The notes under the pieces were generated by a model. That model was not told where the DNA came from. It did no database searches and saw only the letters and a program-made list of their open reading frames with translations. Shown piece after piece: positions 52,870 to 63,960 of a stretch of 64,000 nt of DNA (position 1 is its first letter; each line of letters begins with the position of its first letter). The DNA is from Aporrectodea caliginosa (taxonomy: Eukaryota > Annelida > Clitellata > Crassiclitellata > Lumbricidae): positions 1 to 64,000 of the forward strand of contig JACEVL010000151.1 in NCBI GenBank assembly GCA_020284085.1, written 5' to 3'. Made by a program: the position numbers and the translations under genes.

Positions 52870-53330
52870 GTTTTGTAATGTATTTGCGGATTTCTAAAGA
52901 GCCTCTCACAGTACAACCTAATCAGAGGCTCTCCCAGTGCAAAAAGTCCCGCGAGAAAAGTCTTAAGAGTACTGGTAGAGACAGAAGTACCACTAGTTTA
53001 GATCATAGAGTGAGTCATTGTGGGAGATTGTATACGGAGAAAGGAGCCAACAGACGCAATATAGCAGTCCGAGTTACCAAGAGGTCATGTCGGTCTAAAG
53101 AACAGAGAGGGCGACCAGAGGCAGCCGAAAATGGAAATGATCACAAAGATAACGCGAAGCCTGGTCCAAAAACGCTCCGGATGTCAGGAAAGAACTTTAA
53201 ACGGAATACGGGCAATGAGCGGAAGCCAGTGTAAGTGCTCAATCATGAATGTTGACAAATATGTGAGAAGCGAGAAGACGAGAAGCTGCATTTAGCACCA
53301 TTGAAGAGGTGACAGGCGAGATTTCAAAAG
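52870..53330 (-). pseudogene. LINE-A 3' half, decayed
   Basis: Minus strand: MVLNAASRLLASHIF, an LHWLPL-like stretch in pieces, a FRPT/PLGNSDCYI stretch, TLKTFLAGLFALGEP, and the 3' UTR stem words (GGGAGAGCCTCTGATTAGG, GAGAGGCTCTTTAG). The plus-strand frame of 159 codons over it is an antisense artefact. Confidence 0.65.
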
Positions 53331-53334
53331 ACCA

Positions 53335-53860
53335 ATGGCGTGGCACCCATTGAAACTGGAAGCGGTGTTGAAAGATCTCATCCGATCATTTAATCGAAAA
53401 ATGAACATCGTGAGCCCTTACGGTTGACATAGAACACGTCTTCATTTACACTTCATAATTATTTTCCCATTGAGACGGAGAACTAAGCTCCTATATTCAT
53501 TGTGATTGTAATAGTAAACGAATGAACGAATGAACGCAAAATCCAATATGTATATATAGCGCCTGTAATAAACGATTTAAAGGTATCTAAGCGGGCACTG
53601 ATTTTTCAACGTTTCACAACATCTTGTGGCTACCAATGCCGTCGATCTTGGTTGGTTCGTTAAATGATGTTATAGGACATTGTGTCATGACAAAGATGAT
53701 TGGCATCGCCCTCCTCATTTTCATAGGCTTGGGACTGGCACTACATTTTCCCGTCATTTAACTTCAGTCCCGAAATACGACCAATCCCACGGATGATCCT
53801 ACCCTCGAACCTTGATACGAGGCATGTTGTAAAATCCTCGCCAGGGCAGAAATTTGGTTC
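53335..53860. repeat. M4, M3, reverse M1 and a shared upstream module
   Basis: M4 at 53337-53430, M3 at 53573-53597, an M2-like ACATCTTGTGGCTACC, a partial reverse M1 (53665-53745), then 53755-53850, the module also seen at 11900-11985 and 63650-63720 (AAATACGACCAATCCCA). Confidence 0.6.
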
Positions 53861-53861
53861 A

Positions 53862-53955
53862 TCATTATCATAATAATAATATTCGTTTATTGCAATTCAA
53901 ACGCAAGGATGACACACCGCACCCAAGCTTACAGTGCTGAAAGATTTGTACTTTG
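53862..53955 (-). repeat. Repeat R7
   Basis: AAGGATGACACACCGCACCC on the plus strand, with an AATAATAAT / ATTCGTTTATTGCAATTC end. On the minus strand this is a GCGTTTGAATTGCAATAAAC 3' end with an ATT tail, resembling SINE-3 and SINE-4 tails. Confidence 0.6.
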
Positions 53956-54139
53956 AGATATTATGTGCGACACCTTCACCACCTAGCCAACTCAGCTATA
54001 ATGAGTACATTGACCGTACACTGACAGTGGGAAGATAAGACAGAGAGGGAGAGGACTGGCCACACGCCCTCAAATGCCGAGGCTAAGAAAATGAAGTCGT
54101 TAACACTGAATACCCATGGCTGCATCAGGGCTTGCTTAA

Positions 54140-55280
54140 CCTTCGCAGGACGGAGAGGGGTAAATAATTACCCCAGGGGTGTTTGAATGCTGATTGCGGA
54201 GCAACCGTTGGCAGTTATAATTTGACGTTCCATGTGTTTACAAGTTAATACCTCTGACATATTCCTACACCAAAGCCAGGAAAATGTCATGTTGGGGAAG
54301 AAGATTTTTGAGTTCAAAGTGTCCTGGGGTAAAAATTTACCCCTCTTCGTCCTCGACGTCGTTCATGGTAAATTGCATTTTTCAAAGATATTTTTCATAA
54401 GTAACCTGTAATCAGAAATAAAGTACTGAATCTACCGTGGAATTCGATTTCAATAGTTGCAATAATTTTGGGAGTGCACTTTCCAAGATTGCGGCCAAGA
54501 TGGCCGCCAAAACACAGAAATATGCATATTTCAGCTTATAGGTAGGCTGCAATGACAAATGAACCCTCCAATTTCATAGTTCCGAGGTCAAGGAATCTAG
54601 TGAAAATTGATGGCGGCCATCCCTTAGAGGTAAATTAGTATTTGCAAACTATTCTCACTACGATAAATGGATTCATTGACCCCGGAACTATGAAAGTGGA
54701 GGGTCCATTTGTCATTGTAGCCTACATGTACCTCTGTTTTTAAATATGCATATTTCTGAGTTTGGCGGCCATCTTGGCCGCCATCTTGGAAATCAGTATT
54801 GACAGACTATTCTCACTACGATAAACGGATTCATTGACCTCGGAACTAAGAAATTGGAGGGTTCATTTGTCATTGTAGCATACATATGAGCTGAAATATG
54901 CATATTTTTGTGTTTTGGCGGCCATCTTGGCCGTCATCTTGGAAAGTGGTATTAACAGACTATTCTCACTACGATAAATGAATTCCTTGACCTCGGAACT
55001 ATGAAATTGGAGGGTTCATTTGTCATTGTAGCTTACCTATGAGCGGAAATATGCATATTTCTGTGTTTTGGCAGCCATCTTGACCGCCATCTTGGAAAAG
55101 TGGTATTGACAGACTATTCTCACTAGGATAGATCGATTCCTTGACCTTAGAACTATAAGAATTGATACTTCATTTTTTATTGTACCTTACCTATGAGCTG
55201 AGATATTAAAAATTGCTTTGGGGTAAAAATTACCCCTCTTCGTCCTCCGTGTATCGTAAAATGTCTTCGTCCTGCGAAGG
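54140..55280. mobile_element. piggyBac-like non-autonomous element 2
   Basis: Inverted ends CCTTCGCAGGACG. TTAA at the left (54136-54139) and GTAA at the right (55281-55284) where the host M4 text should read TTAAATGG, so one TSD base has mutated. Palindromes GGGGTAAATAATTACCCC (left) and GGGGTAAAAATTACCCC (right) lie near the ends, and GGGGTAAAAATTTACCCC is repeated at about 54328. The centre is an internal array, listed next. No transposase. Confidence 0.85.
54460..55200. repeat. ~155-bp internal array with an inverted first unit
   Basis: Four direct units with anchors ATTCATTGAC/ATTCCTTGAC at 54671, 54829, 54982 and 55136 (spacing 158, 153, 154). One inverted unit occupies 54460-54625 (GGCCAAGATGGCCGCC, CCCTCCAATTTCATAG). 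Each unit carries GGCGGCCATCTTGGCC-type text. Confidence 0.9.
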
Positions 55281-55289
55281 GTAAATGGC

Positions 55290-55470
55290 GTGGCACCCAT
55301 TCAAATTGGAAACGGTCGTAAAGGATCTCACCAGATCAATTCATTAAAGAGAGAGAGCAGAGTCGAGGACATAATTATTCGATCGCTGTAGAAAAACGTC
55401 TACAGTTACACTTTATAATAGTCTTCCAGACAGACGCAGCAACATATCTCCTATGGATGTCACAGCTTCT
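55290..55470 (+). repeat. M4 module
   Basis: GTGGCACCCATTCAAATTGG, AAGGATCTCACCAGATCAAT, AGAAAAACGTCTACAG, then GTCTTCCAGACAGACGCAGC as at 49990. It is the host of piggyBac-like element 2. Confidence 0.65.
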
Positions 55471-55474
55471 GTGG

Positions 55475-56810
55475 AGTCAATGATTAGCGACATCTTATAC
55501 GGCTGCCATGGCCGTTGACTTCGACTTAACCTTAGCGTTTCTATCAATTTCAAGGTTTAACGCATTCCCTGGAAAACAATTCTACGTTTTCTTTTGCAAC
55601 ATTTCCATTTCACTTAATACGTTGACTGAATGGATTAAATCATGCATCTTCATTGCATTTTGTGGCTTAATCTCTAAACGAAATCGTTTAATCTGCTGAT
55701 TAAGTGGCTTGATATTGTGTTTTCCATGGCTTAAGTGTTGAATTACGTCATTTATGTAAGGAATCTTTTTATTAATCCAATATTTAACGACATCCTATAG
55801 CTACAAGGCTGTTGACGTCTTTAAGTTTTTGATGTATTTCAGTTCATTTTATTGTAATGTTCTCATAAGTTTTCTTTTCTTTCTTTTCTCGTCTTTGATT
55901 CCGTTTCTGATAGGATGTTGACATATTTAAAGTTTCTGACGGATTAAGTTCATTTTCGTATACTGTCTATCATCAGTTTGCTTTCTCTCTTCTTGGCTTG
56001 GATTCCATTTCTGATAGGATGCTGTGACAGGTGATTGTTGTCGATCTCTTATTCATATAAATCATTATTATACTGTTTTCTCGTCAATCTTATTAACAAT
56101 ATTTGAATTCTCGGATCAAAGTCATGTAAGGAATCTACCGCGTTTCATCTTTATATAATATCGGATAAACACGTTTTAAAGGTGTCTAAATGGGTGGAGA
56201 ATTTAACGGCATATTTAGACAAAAAAAGGCCGTTGACGTCGACAGAAATTACTTTGGCTTAATACATCCTTGTAAAGCTACAGTTAGTATATTTTAGTTA
56301 ACGACACTGTGTGATAACAAGGATCATTAGCGTCGCCCTCCTCCTTTATCCAGGTTTGGGTCTGGCACCGCCAGAATAGTAGCGTAGTTTGCATCTTCAC
56401 CACAGCTACAGGATAACAGACTGCTGAATATATAACATAAATGAAAAAGTTCAAAACTATGTGAAAATGGAGTTTGCATAACATGTTGTTTAGCGACATC
56501 TTGTGGCTGCCACAGCCGTTCAAGTCGACCTTTACATATTATTCCATTTAGAGTACTTGGTTACTGCTTGAACGTCACTTGTGAATATATTGAATCTGTG
56601 AAAAGCTACTTAAAGGTGTCTAAGCAGATCCCACATTTTTTTGGAGATTTCAATGATTAGCGACATCTTACGGTTGCCATAGCCGTTGACGTCGATCTAA
56701 CCTTGAGATCGAGAAGATTAAGCCAATTTCTAGGTTAAACGTCTTCATAGGGTAATAATTATTCTACGTTTTCTTTTCCAGTATCTTTATTGCATTTCAA
56801 TTATATCTTC
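55475..56810. repeat. Duplicated block, copy 2 (with 43045-44440)
   Basis: Same order as copy 1: M2, M5 words, M3 (56170-56195), reverse M1 (56292-56395), M2 (56488-56530), M3-M2 (56608-56700). It lacks the RX insertion of copy 1 at ACTGCTTG and has RX at the ATGTAAGGAAT site instead of M1. Confidence 0.85.
55767..56123 (-). mobile_element. RX retroposon with 13-bp direct repeats
   Basis: ATGTAAGGAATCT at 55754-55766 and 56124-56136. The longest minus-strand RX: two CAGAAACGGAATCAA-type units and the 3' end GTCGTTAAATATTGG, ATTAATAAAAA. It occupies exactly the site that holds M1 in the paralogous block. Confidence 0.85.
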
Positions 56811-56819
56811 TGTATCTTA

Positions 56820-57036
56820 CCTTCGACTTTTCTGCCAGTATCTGTACGATTGCATTCAGGGCTTGACTGACGGAGGCGGGGGCCATGGACGCCTAATATG
56901 GTAGAGGCCTTTTGTACAGCGTATTTTTCGCCTTGAACTATAAATGGCAGCATTTGACGTAGTGCGCTGAACCTGTAGAAGCATGCTGATCGTTGTCAAC
57001 CAGGAAACATCTGAGGCAGTATATTTCTAGAATAAT
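56820..57036. other. No gene recognised
   Basis: TCTGTACGATTGCATTC text is part of the composite repeat; the rest is unassigned. Confidence 0.45.
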
Positions 57037-57305
57037 AATACTCTTCGTTTAATATTTTCAAACTGACAATTACGCAGTATATAACAAATCAGTTTGAACG
57101 GATGATTACAAGTTATTACAGGAGTCGAATTTAACTTTATACGGCAGCCATGCAAGGCGCCCATCACGTCCTACATCTAATTTTGCCAATGCGCCATCTC
57201 GCGAATGAATAAGCTGAGTGGACCTTTGGGAGGGTACGGGAAGCGATCCCGCTACCTACTGCTCTTCACGCCAGTGATGTTGCCACTACACTATGGACCC
57301 CCAGG
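57037..57305 (-). repeat. SINE-4 copy 2 (tRNA-like head)
   Basis: Minus strand: A-box-like TAGTGTAGTGGCAAC (57280-57294), B-box-like GGGATCGCTTCCC (57238-57250), body with GCGCATTGGCAAAATTAG, and 3' end AATATTAAACGAAG with an ATT-rich tail. The 10116-10262 copy keeps only the body. Confidence 0.75.
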
Positions 57306-57734
57306 CATAGTGTAGTTAGGACCTTAAATGCCTACAAATCTCTACTTAGACACCTTTGTAACGGTTACCTCCGACACTATTGTGGCGAAACTGGCCGTCG
57401 GGCGGGACTCCGGTATCTCTCTTCGGTCACCAGGATAGCGTCTTCGGAATCTTCCCTCTTCTTTGCTCGTCCGCTGAACTCGGCCTTTCCCGTCGGGCAA
57501 AGGACTTATTGGTGCCACCGACGATGCCTAACACTAGGTTAACTTGGAAGACGACAGCAACTCAGATCGACACAGTAAATTGTATTATTGTTAACGTCAA
57601 ATCAACAGCTTCAGATAACTACAACTTCAACTCTAGCACTCTCTGAACACTAACTCACACACTCCTCTAACTCACACCGACCCTAACTCACACAGACCCT
57701 AACTCACACAGACCAACCGACGCAACAGGCGTCT

Positions 57735-58017
57735 CTATTTATAGTTTGTCGAGTAAATGTTCCCAGCCAATCAGCGCGTACCAGCAAAAAGTCCCAGCCA
57801 ATCGCTGTCGTCAGCCTTTTGCCATCAGCCAATTTGCTCTCAGCCATTTGGTCGCCGGCCTTTTGGTCACCAGCCAATTTGCTCTCGGCCATTTGGTCGC
57901 CGGCCTTTTGGTCACCAGCCAATTTGCTCTCGGCCATTTGGTCGCCGGCCTTTTTGCAACCGACCAATTTGCTCGCGGCCATTTGGTCGCAAATTACGTC
58001 ACACAAATTACGTCACA
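57735..58017 (-). promoter_or_regulatory. Pol II promoter-like cluster
   Basis: Minus strand, 5' to 3': two GTGACGTAA CRE-like sites (58009-58017, 57994-58002), the 45-bp repeats, ATTGG boxes at 57798-57802 and 57767-57771, and CTATAAATAG (57735-57744). A start site near 57705-57710 is expected from TATA spacing. Confidence 0.6.
57820..57985. repeat. 45-bp minisatellite
   Basis: Anchor AGCCAATTTGCTCT at 57827, 57872 and 57917, with a diverged fourth unit after it. Because 45 is divisible by three, all frames stay open, which explains overlapping 77-100-codon frames; I do not regard them as genes. Confidence 0.93.
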
Positions 58018-58059
58018 CTATTATATTCAAAATACCTACAATTGATTGCTAGTTAATTA

Positions 58060-59165
58060 AGAGCTATTATATGCCAAAAAATCTTTGTCGGCTGCAACGG
58101 CCTATGTTGTCATAAGCTGCCGTTAAACTGTGGATCCATCCATCCATTAATTGCTAGTTGATTCATACCAAACACGCTCACTTGCAGCCTTTAGTCATTG
58201 AACTACAATGTCTTTAGTAAATGTGCCAAATATGTAACACAAAGTTCAATATCGGTTATTTCTCGTTTTTCGCGATATTTTAAAATTATGTTTATTTAGT
58301 ATTGTGGTTATTCAGAGACCTACCATTCAGATCTTGTCACTAGTCACTTATTCGTATCTAACAGTTTTACTACAACAATGGCCATCGACGTCATTTAACT
58401 TTATAACTGAGTTTCAGTTCATTTTTATAAAACTGTCTTCCATTTACCTATTCCTAGCATTGCCTTTCCTTCATCATTTATCAGCCGTCGATAGCGAAAT
58501 CCATTTTAAGTAGGGTTGCTTAACAGCGATTTAAAGGTGTGTAACGTTGTTATTATATGTGAGAGTTTGACGACATATTTCGACTGGCAGGGTGGTTATT
58601 GGGTTTGTCATGTGTTGTTTAAGAATGCTGCATCATAACTCGCAGGATTAACTTTGCCCTCCTCTTTCATCCAGGCTTGAGACTGGCAGAATTGGCGGAG
58701 ATGGTTAACGTCGGCCTTGCTTTGTATATTAACTAGGTAGTGATTACACAGCCACCAATGATTCTATATTAAAGGATTGATTACTCGTGAAAATATCGTG
58801 TATCTCCGGTTTAAGGCTACAAGACTGGCACCACCTGGCGATGCGGGTGAAAGAAGGGTCTTTGGAAGTAAAAAATCATGGAGGGCCCGATGTGTTGTTC
58901 AGCGATTAATTGCACGAATTTGAGGAAAATCAAATCAGGATTATTTTTCTTTCAGTTTCTAAGGATCAAAGAAAGGTTAATAATAATAAATGTAAAGCTA
59001 TTTTTAATGACGTTCAGTTAAATAATCTAAACTACGGAGATAGGCGTTTAGCATGGTAAACACGAGGTTCTACACCTTTGTCGCTAGGTGGCCAGGCTCA
59101 ATGGACCGCCATTTTCTGTCCAATGCGCTTACATAAGGAGATTCCAGTCCTGTGTATAACAGGTC
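58060..59165. repeat. Modular repeat block
   Basis: 58145-58500 matches 28690-28990; M2 at 58375-58400; M3 at 58528-58548; an M1/M2 variant at 58565-58715 (GGCTTGAGACTGGCAG, GTTAACGTCGGCC). 58790-59160 is unassigned. Confidence 0.55.
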
Positions 59166-59172
59166 CTTGCAC

Positions 59173-59343
59173 CAGTGGCGTAACTAGGACTTTTCGTTTG
59201 GGGGGGCTTTAAGCCCTGAACATGGCGAGTACGGTAGCCCGAGCCCATATTGAAGCCGGGGCTTGATTCATTTTTAGTGGGCTTCAGCTTCGTTTGGGGG
59301 GGCTTAAGCCCCCCCCCCAAGCCCAACGCTAGTTACGTCCCTG
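59173..59343. mobile_element. Small hAT MITE with perfect 8-bp duplication
   Basis: CCTTGCAC at 59165-59172 and 59344-59351. Ends CAGTGGCGTAACTAG and, inverted, CAGGGACGTAACTAG (two mismatches in 15). 171 bp with TTTGGGGGGGCTT blocks at both inner sides (59198-59212, 59294-59306). The ends and duplication are typical of hAT MITEs. Confidence 0.95.
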
Positions 59344-59351
59344 CCTTGCAC

Positions 59352-59720
59352 AGCCACGATTGGATTGGATTAAATAGGTTAACGACATCTTTTGACAATT
59401 AATCCATATCTTAATCCATTGGTTAGATGATTATGAAGATTATCTTTGTCCTTCTCTCTCATCCAGGCTTGAGAATGGCAGTAGTAGCGGAGTTACAAAA
59501 GTAGTAAAAGTCGACCTAGCCTTCTACTCTATATTAACTAGGTATTAAGCAGGTTAACGACATCTTATGGCAACAAAGGTCATTGACGTCGACATATTTT
59601 ATTTTTTTATTAATACAGCAGTTCAAGAGAAATTGAAAGAAAATTTGAATACATATAGCGCCGTTAACCACGATTCAAAGATATGTTAATGGACACCGGT
59701 TTTATTATAGTAAGTATGTT
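59352..59720. repeat. Modular repeat block
   Basis: GGTTAACGACATC-type M2 words (59378, 59552-59595), an M1 variant (59425-59520), and an M3-like word (59672-59698). Confidence 0.6.
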
Positions 59721-59959
59721 ATTCGCCAAAACCCTCCTTGGCAGCTGTTCTGCCTCGTGTCTCTGGCAATCGGACTCCACCAGACATCGCTCTCTGGACA
59801 CAACCCCTCTCATACAACAGCAGCGATTGGGTTGGATTACGACACAGCGCTCGTGAATAAGCTGGTGCCCAACGCTTAGCTTTAGAGTACATGTCTTGCC
59901 TTTGTGCGCGTCTTAATTCAGATATTTTAATCTCTGGCTATAGCACGGTCCTTACAAGC

Positions 59960-60475
59960 GGACCTTAAACAGGATGACATCCATTCAAAGGAAAAGTGGT
60001 GGTGATAGATCTCACCTGATTAATTCACTGCAAAATGTGCATGCAGGGTCGAGGCCATACGGTCGCTTTAGAAAAACGCTTAAATTTATATTAACTATTT
60101 AATTGCTTTTGAGTAGAACTGTTGTCCAGTTATAGGGTGACAATTGGATAACGCAATTCTCTACTTAGACACCTTTATAACGGTTTCAACAGAAGATATA
60201 TATTTATGAATCGCGCAACGTTTGAGATAATTATTATCAGCCCGTTCTGAAAGATGTCGACGTCATTTCATTAAAGAAACATCTACTAATAGCACGGACT
60301 GCACGGTCCATACACGGTGACCTTAAATGTCGTGGCACCGGCACCTACTTGAGGCTACTTCGTCGGACAGCGGTTGTGAAGGATTTCACCCGATCAATTC
60401 ATTGAGCATGGTCGAGGCCATGCAGTCAATACAGAGAAACGTCTGCATTTAAACTTCATTTTTTCCTAGACATAA
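59960..60475 (+). repeat. M4-M3-M2 dimer, third locus
   Basis: M4 near 59988 and again near 60340, with reverse-complement M3 (60160-60185) and M2 (60255-60285) between, ~350 bp apart. Confidence 0.65.
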
Positions 60476-60553
60476 GGGAAAACTAAGTAATTGTTTTGAA
60501 CTGAAAAGCTGAGGTGTGAAGACAGTTTCTTTAACACTTTAACGACGAGAGAG

Positions 60554-60660
<107 letters not shown>

Positions 60661-61320
60661 TTCCTTTATTTCACTTTAGGTACTAAAAGTGACTGGGAGA
60701 CCAATGCAGCTCATCGTTAAAATCACAAATTCAAACTCTGCATCCTGGTGCTGTGCATAAATGTCTGAACAACTGCGCACCACGCTACCTCGCAGACAAC
60801 ACCTGGACACTATCGGACGATCCTAATAGGTCGCGGCTGCGTCTTCAAAGTCCTCTGTTGTTTTCTTGCCAATAACTGAACTTAAAACCGGTTTTGGGGC
60901 CTGTAGTGTCACTGGCCGATTTGCCTGGAAAAGTCTTCCGACACCTATTCGGGAAGCAAAAGCCGTTCTGTTTAAAAGAAACAGTTAAAAATGCACTTGT
61001 TACATTACTCGTGGTATCAGCACTTGCGCTGACAGTAGGCAGTCCTGTAAAGTATCCTATTAGTAGATTGCTACATAAATTGCCAATTGCAATAAGAAAG
61101 TCTTAGATGTCTATACGAGTTGATTTCAATATTGACCCCATCTTAAATTAGTTTTTCTAGGTAATTCATATTTTACGCCACCGTTTGATGCCTTATTCGG
61201 TTTACACTGGCGCTATATAAGTTATTGAATAACAAAGTCACTTGCACGGTAGGTATTTTCATCCATTACAAATAATTTTATTGTATCCCTTACCTACAAC
61301 GCCTTCCCAAACCTTTCAAC
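60661..61320. other. No gene recognised
   Basis: 60661-60900 is unassigned. A 70-codon frame at 60894-61106 has no recognised motif. 61100-61240 matches M4 downstream text (TGACCC-ATCTTAAATTAG, GGCGCTATATAAGTTATTG). Confidence 0.45.
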
Positions 61321-61420
61321 ACTCTTACACGTCTGTTTCTCTCTGCCTCTCTCTCTCTCTCTGTTTCTGTCTCTGTTTGTCTGTTCATCTCTTTGCCTGT
61401 CTGTCTCTCTCGTATGGCAC
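61321..61420. repeat. (CTGT)/(CT)-rich microsatellite
   Basis: TCTC and CTGT words; part of the same family of tracts as at 51250 (followed in both cases by TATGGCA-AGTA-ACCTTA). Confidence 0.85.
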
Positions 61421-61766
61421 AGTATACCTTAATTTTTTTGTCAAACAATGCAATGATTCATGTTTTTAAAAACAGTTAAAACTGTACATTCTATCGAGCT
61501 CTTAGCATAATGTGCTGACAGTTGACATTGTGTGTGTGTAAAGCATCCTAGACGTAGCTTGCTACTGACGATGCTCTAGAAATTGTCGTAATTACAATTA
61601 CAATTACATTAAATAATAATAGGCTTGGAGCACGGTAACCGAACGGCTAGAGCGCTCTCGTTGGACACCCTATAGTAAAATGATGCAATATATAGATTGA
61701 GTCACCGCCAAATAGTAAATTAATCGTTCTCGATAGTTGAGGCATCATTTACTAGCGTAATGAATA

Positions 61767-61842
61767 ACTCCGCCACTGCTTGTGCTCTGACAGTGCCAGT
61801 CCCAAGCCGGGAGAAGGAGGAGGGCGATGCTAATCGCACATT
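61767..61842 (+). repeat. M1 module, 3'-truncated
   Basis: AACTCCGCCACTGCTTG, GACAGTGCCAGTCCCAAG, GGAGGAGGGCGATGCTAATC, then joined to GCACATTGCATAGATTAC text with M2 (61860-61905). Confidence 0.8.
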
Positions 61843-61849
61843 GCATAGA

Positions 61850-62950
61850 TTACAATGATTCACGACATCTTACGGCTGTTTGACTACCACGGCCGTTGAC
61901 GTCTTTGAACCTTATCACTGAATTTAAGTTGATTTTGAAAAAAACTTTCATCAATCGACTTTCCTTTCCTTGTTACACTCCAAAGCAAAACTTGCTGCGT
62001 TTATAATGTTCTTTATAGCGTCGCTTAATAGTTATTTAAAGGTGTGCACGCAGACTAACATTATAAGTATAATCGGATGTCAACGAGATCTCTGTCTGTC
62101 TCTGTCTGTGTCTCTCTCTGTCTCTCTGGCTCTCTGTCTCTCCGTCTCTCCGTCTCTGTCTCTGTCTCTGTCTCTGTTTCTCTCTCCCCCCCTGTGTGTC
62201 TGTCTGTTTCCTTCTAATTTTCTGACAGCATCTGTTCGATTATATTGGATTCCGAAAGTTCGACTACAACGGCCGTTGACGTCTTTGAAATTTACTACTG
62301 AGTATCAGTTCATTTTGATAAAACTTTTTTCCATCAACTGTTCCTTTGCTTTTGCCACGCTGTTGTGCTACCTGTGGCTTTAACAAAAATCCGTTTTATA
62401 TAGTTTCGTTTATTAGCGATTTAAAGGTGTGTAAGCAGACTGTAGCATAGTTAGTATAACTGAGACTGACTGTTTGACGACGTCTTTTGGCTGCTAAGGT
62501 GGTTGGTGGTTTAGGCAGCTGCTATTAATTTTAAGGATGCTGCATAATAATTAAGATGATTTGTGTTGCCCTCCTCTTTCATACAGGCTTGAGACTGGCA
62601 ATAGTGGAGAGGTTGGCATGGTGGTTAATGTCTACCCGGCCTTCTATATTAACTAGGTAAGGAGCGATTGAATTGGTTTCAACAGGTTAACGAACTCTAA
62701 TGGCAACAAAAGCCGCTGACGTCGACAGAAATTTTATTGTTGGATTAATATAGCTGTCATTTAATTTCCTTTGTAAACGGCGCTATAGTATATTCGATAC
62801 CTCTGCTGCCATAGTAATTTAATGGAAATTTCGAATACATAGCATCCTTGCAAACGATTTAAAGGTGTCTAAGTGGACACTGGTTTTCTTTTAATAAGTT
62901 TATTATTCACCGTGTAGCGACAAATTGTGATAACCGTCGCATTTGATCTC
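61850..62950. repeat. Long modular repeat block
   Basis: M2 (61860-61905), M3 (62034-62056), CTGT tract (62095-62215), M2 (62265-62290), M3 (62416-62440), M2/M1 variant (62470-62630), M2 (62685-62730), M3 (62852-62880). This is the most complete single run of the composite repeat: one M3-to-M3 cycle is 381 bp and the next 437 bp. Confidence 0.7.
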
Positions 62951-63014
62951 AAATTTGCCCTTTATTTTCAATTCAACATAAGGAACAAGTTTGCGAAGCA
63001 AAAACGTAGCCCGA

Positions 63015-63125
63015 GGGTTAAACTTCGTTATGTTGTCTTAGTTCATGTGTTTCTTGCTGTTTAAAGGTAGATTCTGTCGTTCGTTCACTGATTAGCGCTA
63101 AACACCTTTTTCTTCGATTCTATCA
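63015..63125. repeat. M5 end and AAACACCTTTTTC text
   Basis: Matches 16050-16145 and 45940-46030: TAAAGGTAGATTCTGTCG, CTAAACACCTTTTTCTTCG. Confidence 0.65.
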
Positions 63126-63575
63126 ATAAATAAATTAGAGCTCTGTGTCAGGCTGAACTGGAATTAAGCATAAAGTGTCTCCAGTATAATTGGCGTCAGA
63201 TTAAATAAATTATAAAGACCGATAAAAATACTTCGAAATCCTCTTTATATTTAATTTAATTAAATTTTCTCTCATGGAAAGTTTAAAGTAATTTACCACT
63301 CAGCTTATTTCATGTAATAATTTAATGCAATAATGTGCCATATCACTGTTGATGTAATTTCATACACAGAAGTTTAATGCAAAATGCAATGTCACTTAAT
63401 AACGCAATGTAAACAAATTTCATGCAGTTAAAACTACTTTTTATGTTATACACAAACTTATATAGCGCCTCTCGAAAAAAAAAATGATTATGATAAATTG
63501 GAGAAAGAAGTAACTCTGCATTTCAAAGACGGACTTAAGCTGGACTTGGTTATAAAATACCCGAAACTTACGACC
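63126..63575. other. AT-rich spacer with a LINE-A/SINE-1 stub
   Basis: No gene. 63455-63476 (CTTATATAGCGCCTCTC) is a minus-strand stub of the LINE-A/SINE-1 3' end. Confidence 0.5.
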
Positions 63576-63579
63576 AGAG

Positions 63580-63960
63580 TAAAATTGGTAGAAGGGGTAG
63601 TAACAGGCGACTAAGGTGTGGGGAGGGTAATCCTACCATCTCCCCGTCGTTTAGCATCTGCCCCGAAATAAGACCAATCCCATCAGGGTTCTCCTTGATA
63701 AGAGGCATGTTGTAAAGTATTTTGGTTTCGGACACCTTTGAACTGATAATTAGTAGTTATTTCTTTCAACGGGATTATTTGTGTGACGCTGTTGATATCG
63801 ACCTATCTCTGTCTCATTGTATGTTTCCATGTATGGCCTTCTGTCTCTCTGTCTCTCCCTGTCTATTAGTCTGTTTATCTGGCCTTCTGTATGTACTTCT
63901 GTCTTTCTCTCTCGGAGTCTCGGTCTCTGTCTGTCTGTCTGTCTCTCAGTTTCCTTCGAC
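63580..63960. repeat. Composite repeat 5' part with CTGT tract
   Basis: GGTAGAAGGGGTAGTAAC (also at the gypsy junction, 38948), AATAAGACCAATCCCATC, GAGGCATGTTGTAAAG (also 53820), GACACCTTTGAACTGATAA (also about 5155), then CTGT words (63830-63950) and TTTCTGACAGTATCTGTACG. Confidence 0.65.

Larger units (their letters stand above)
57381..58040 (-). repeat. Candidate solo LTR / promoter-bearing insertion
   Basis: An M3 module is broken off at about 57370. On the minus strand the insert can be drawn as TGTAGGTATTTTG (58040) to CAGTTTCGCCACA (57381), 660 bp, TG...CA. It contains paired CRE-like sites, a 45-bp repeat array, CCAAT boxes and a TATA box in the order expected for an LTR U3, followed by GTGTGAGTTAGGGTC repeats (57650-57715). 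No matching direct repeats are visible at the ends, so LTR origin is an inference. The 88-codon plus-strand frame is antisense to the presumed transcript. Confidence 0.55.

Noticed and set aside
52755..53234. 159-codon plus-strand frame
   Set aside because: Antisense to a recognisable LINE-A 3' half.
57704..58056. Repeat-protein genes with 15-residue repeats on either strand
   Set aside because: The 45-bp minisatellite keeps all frames open; promoter-like sites lie within, and nothing supports translation.
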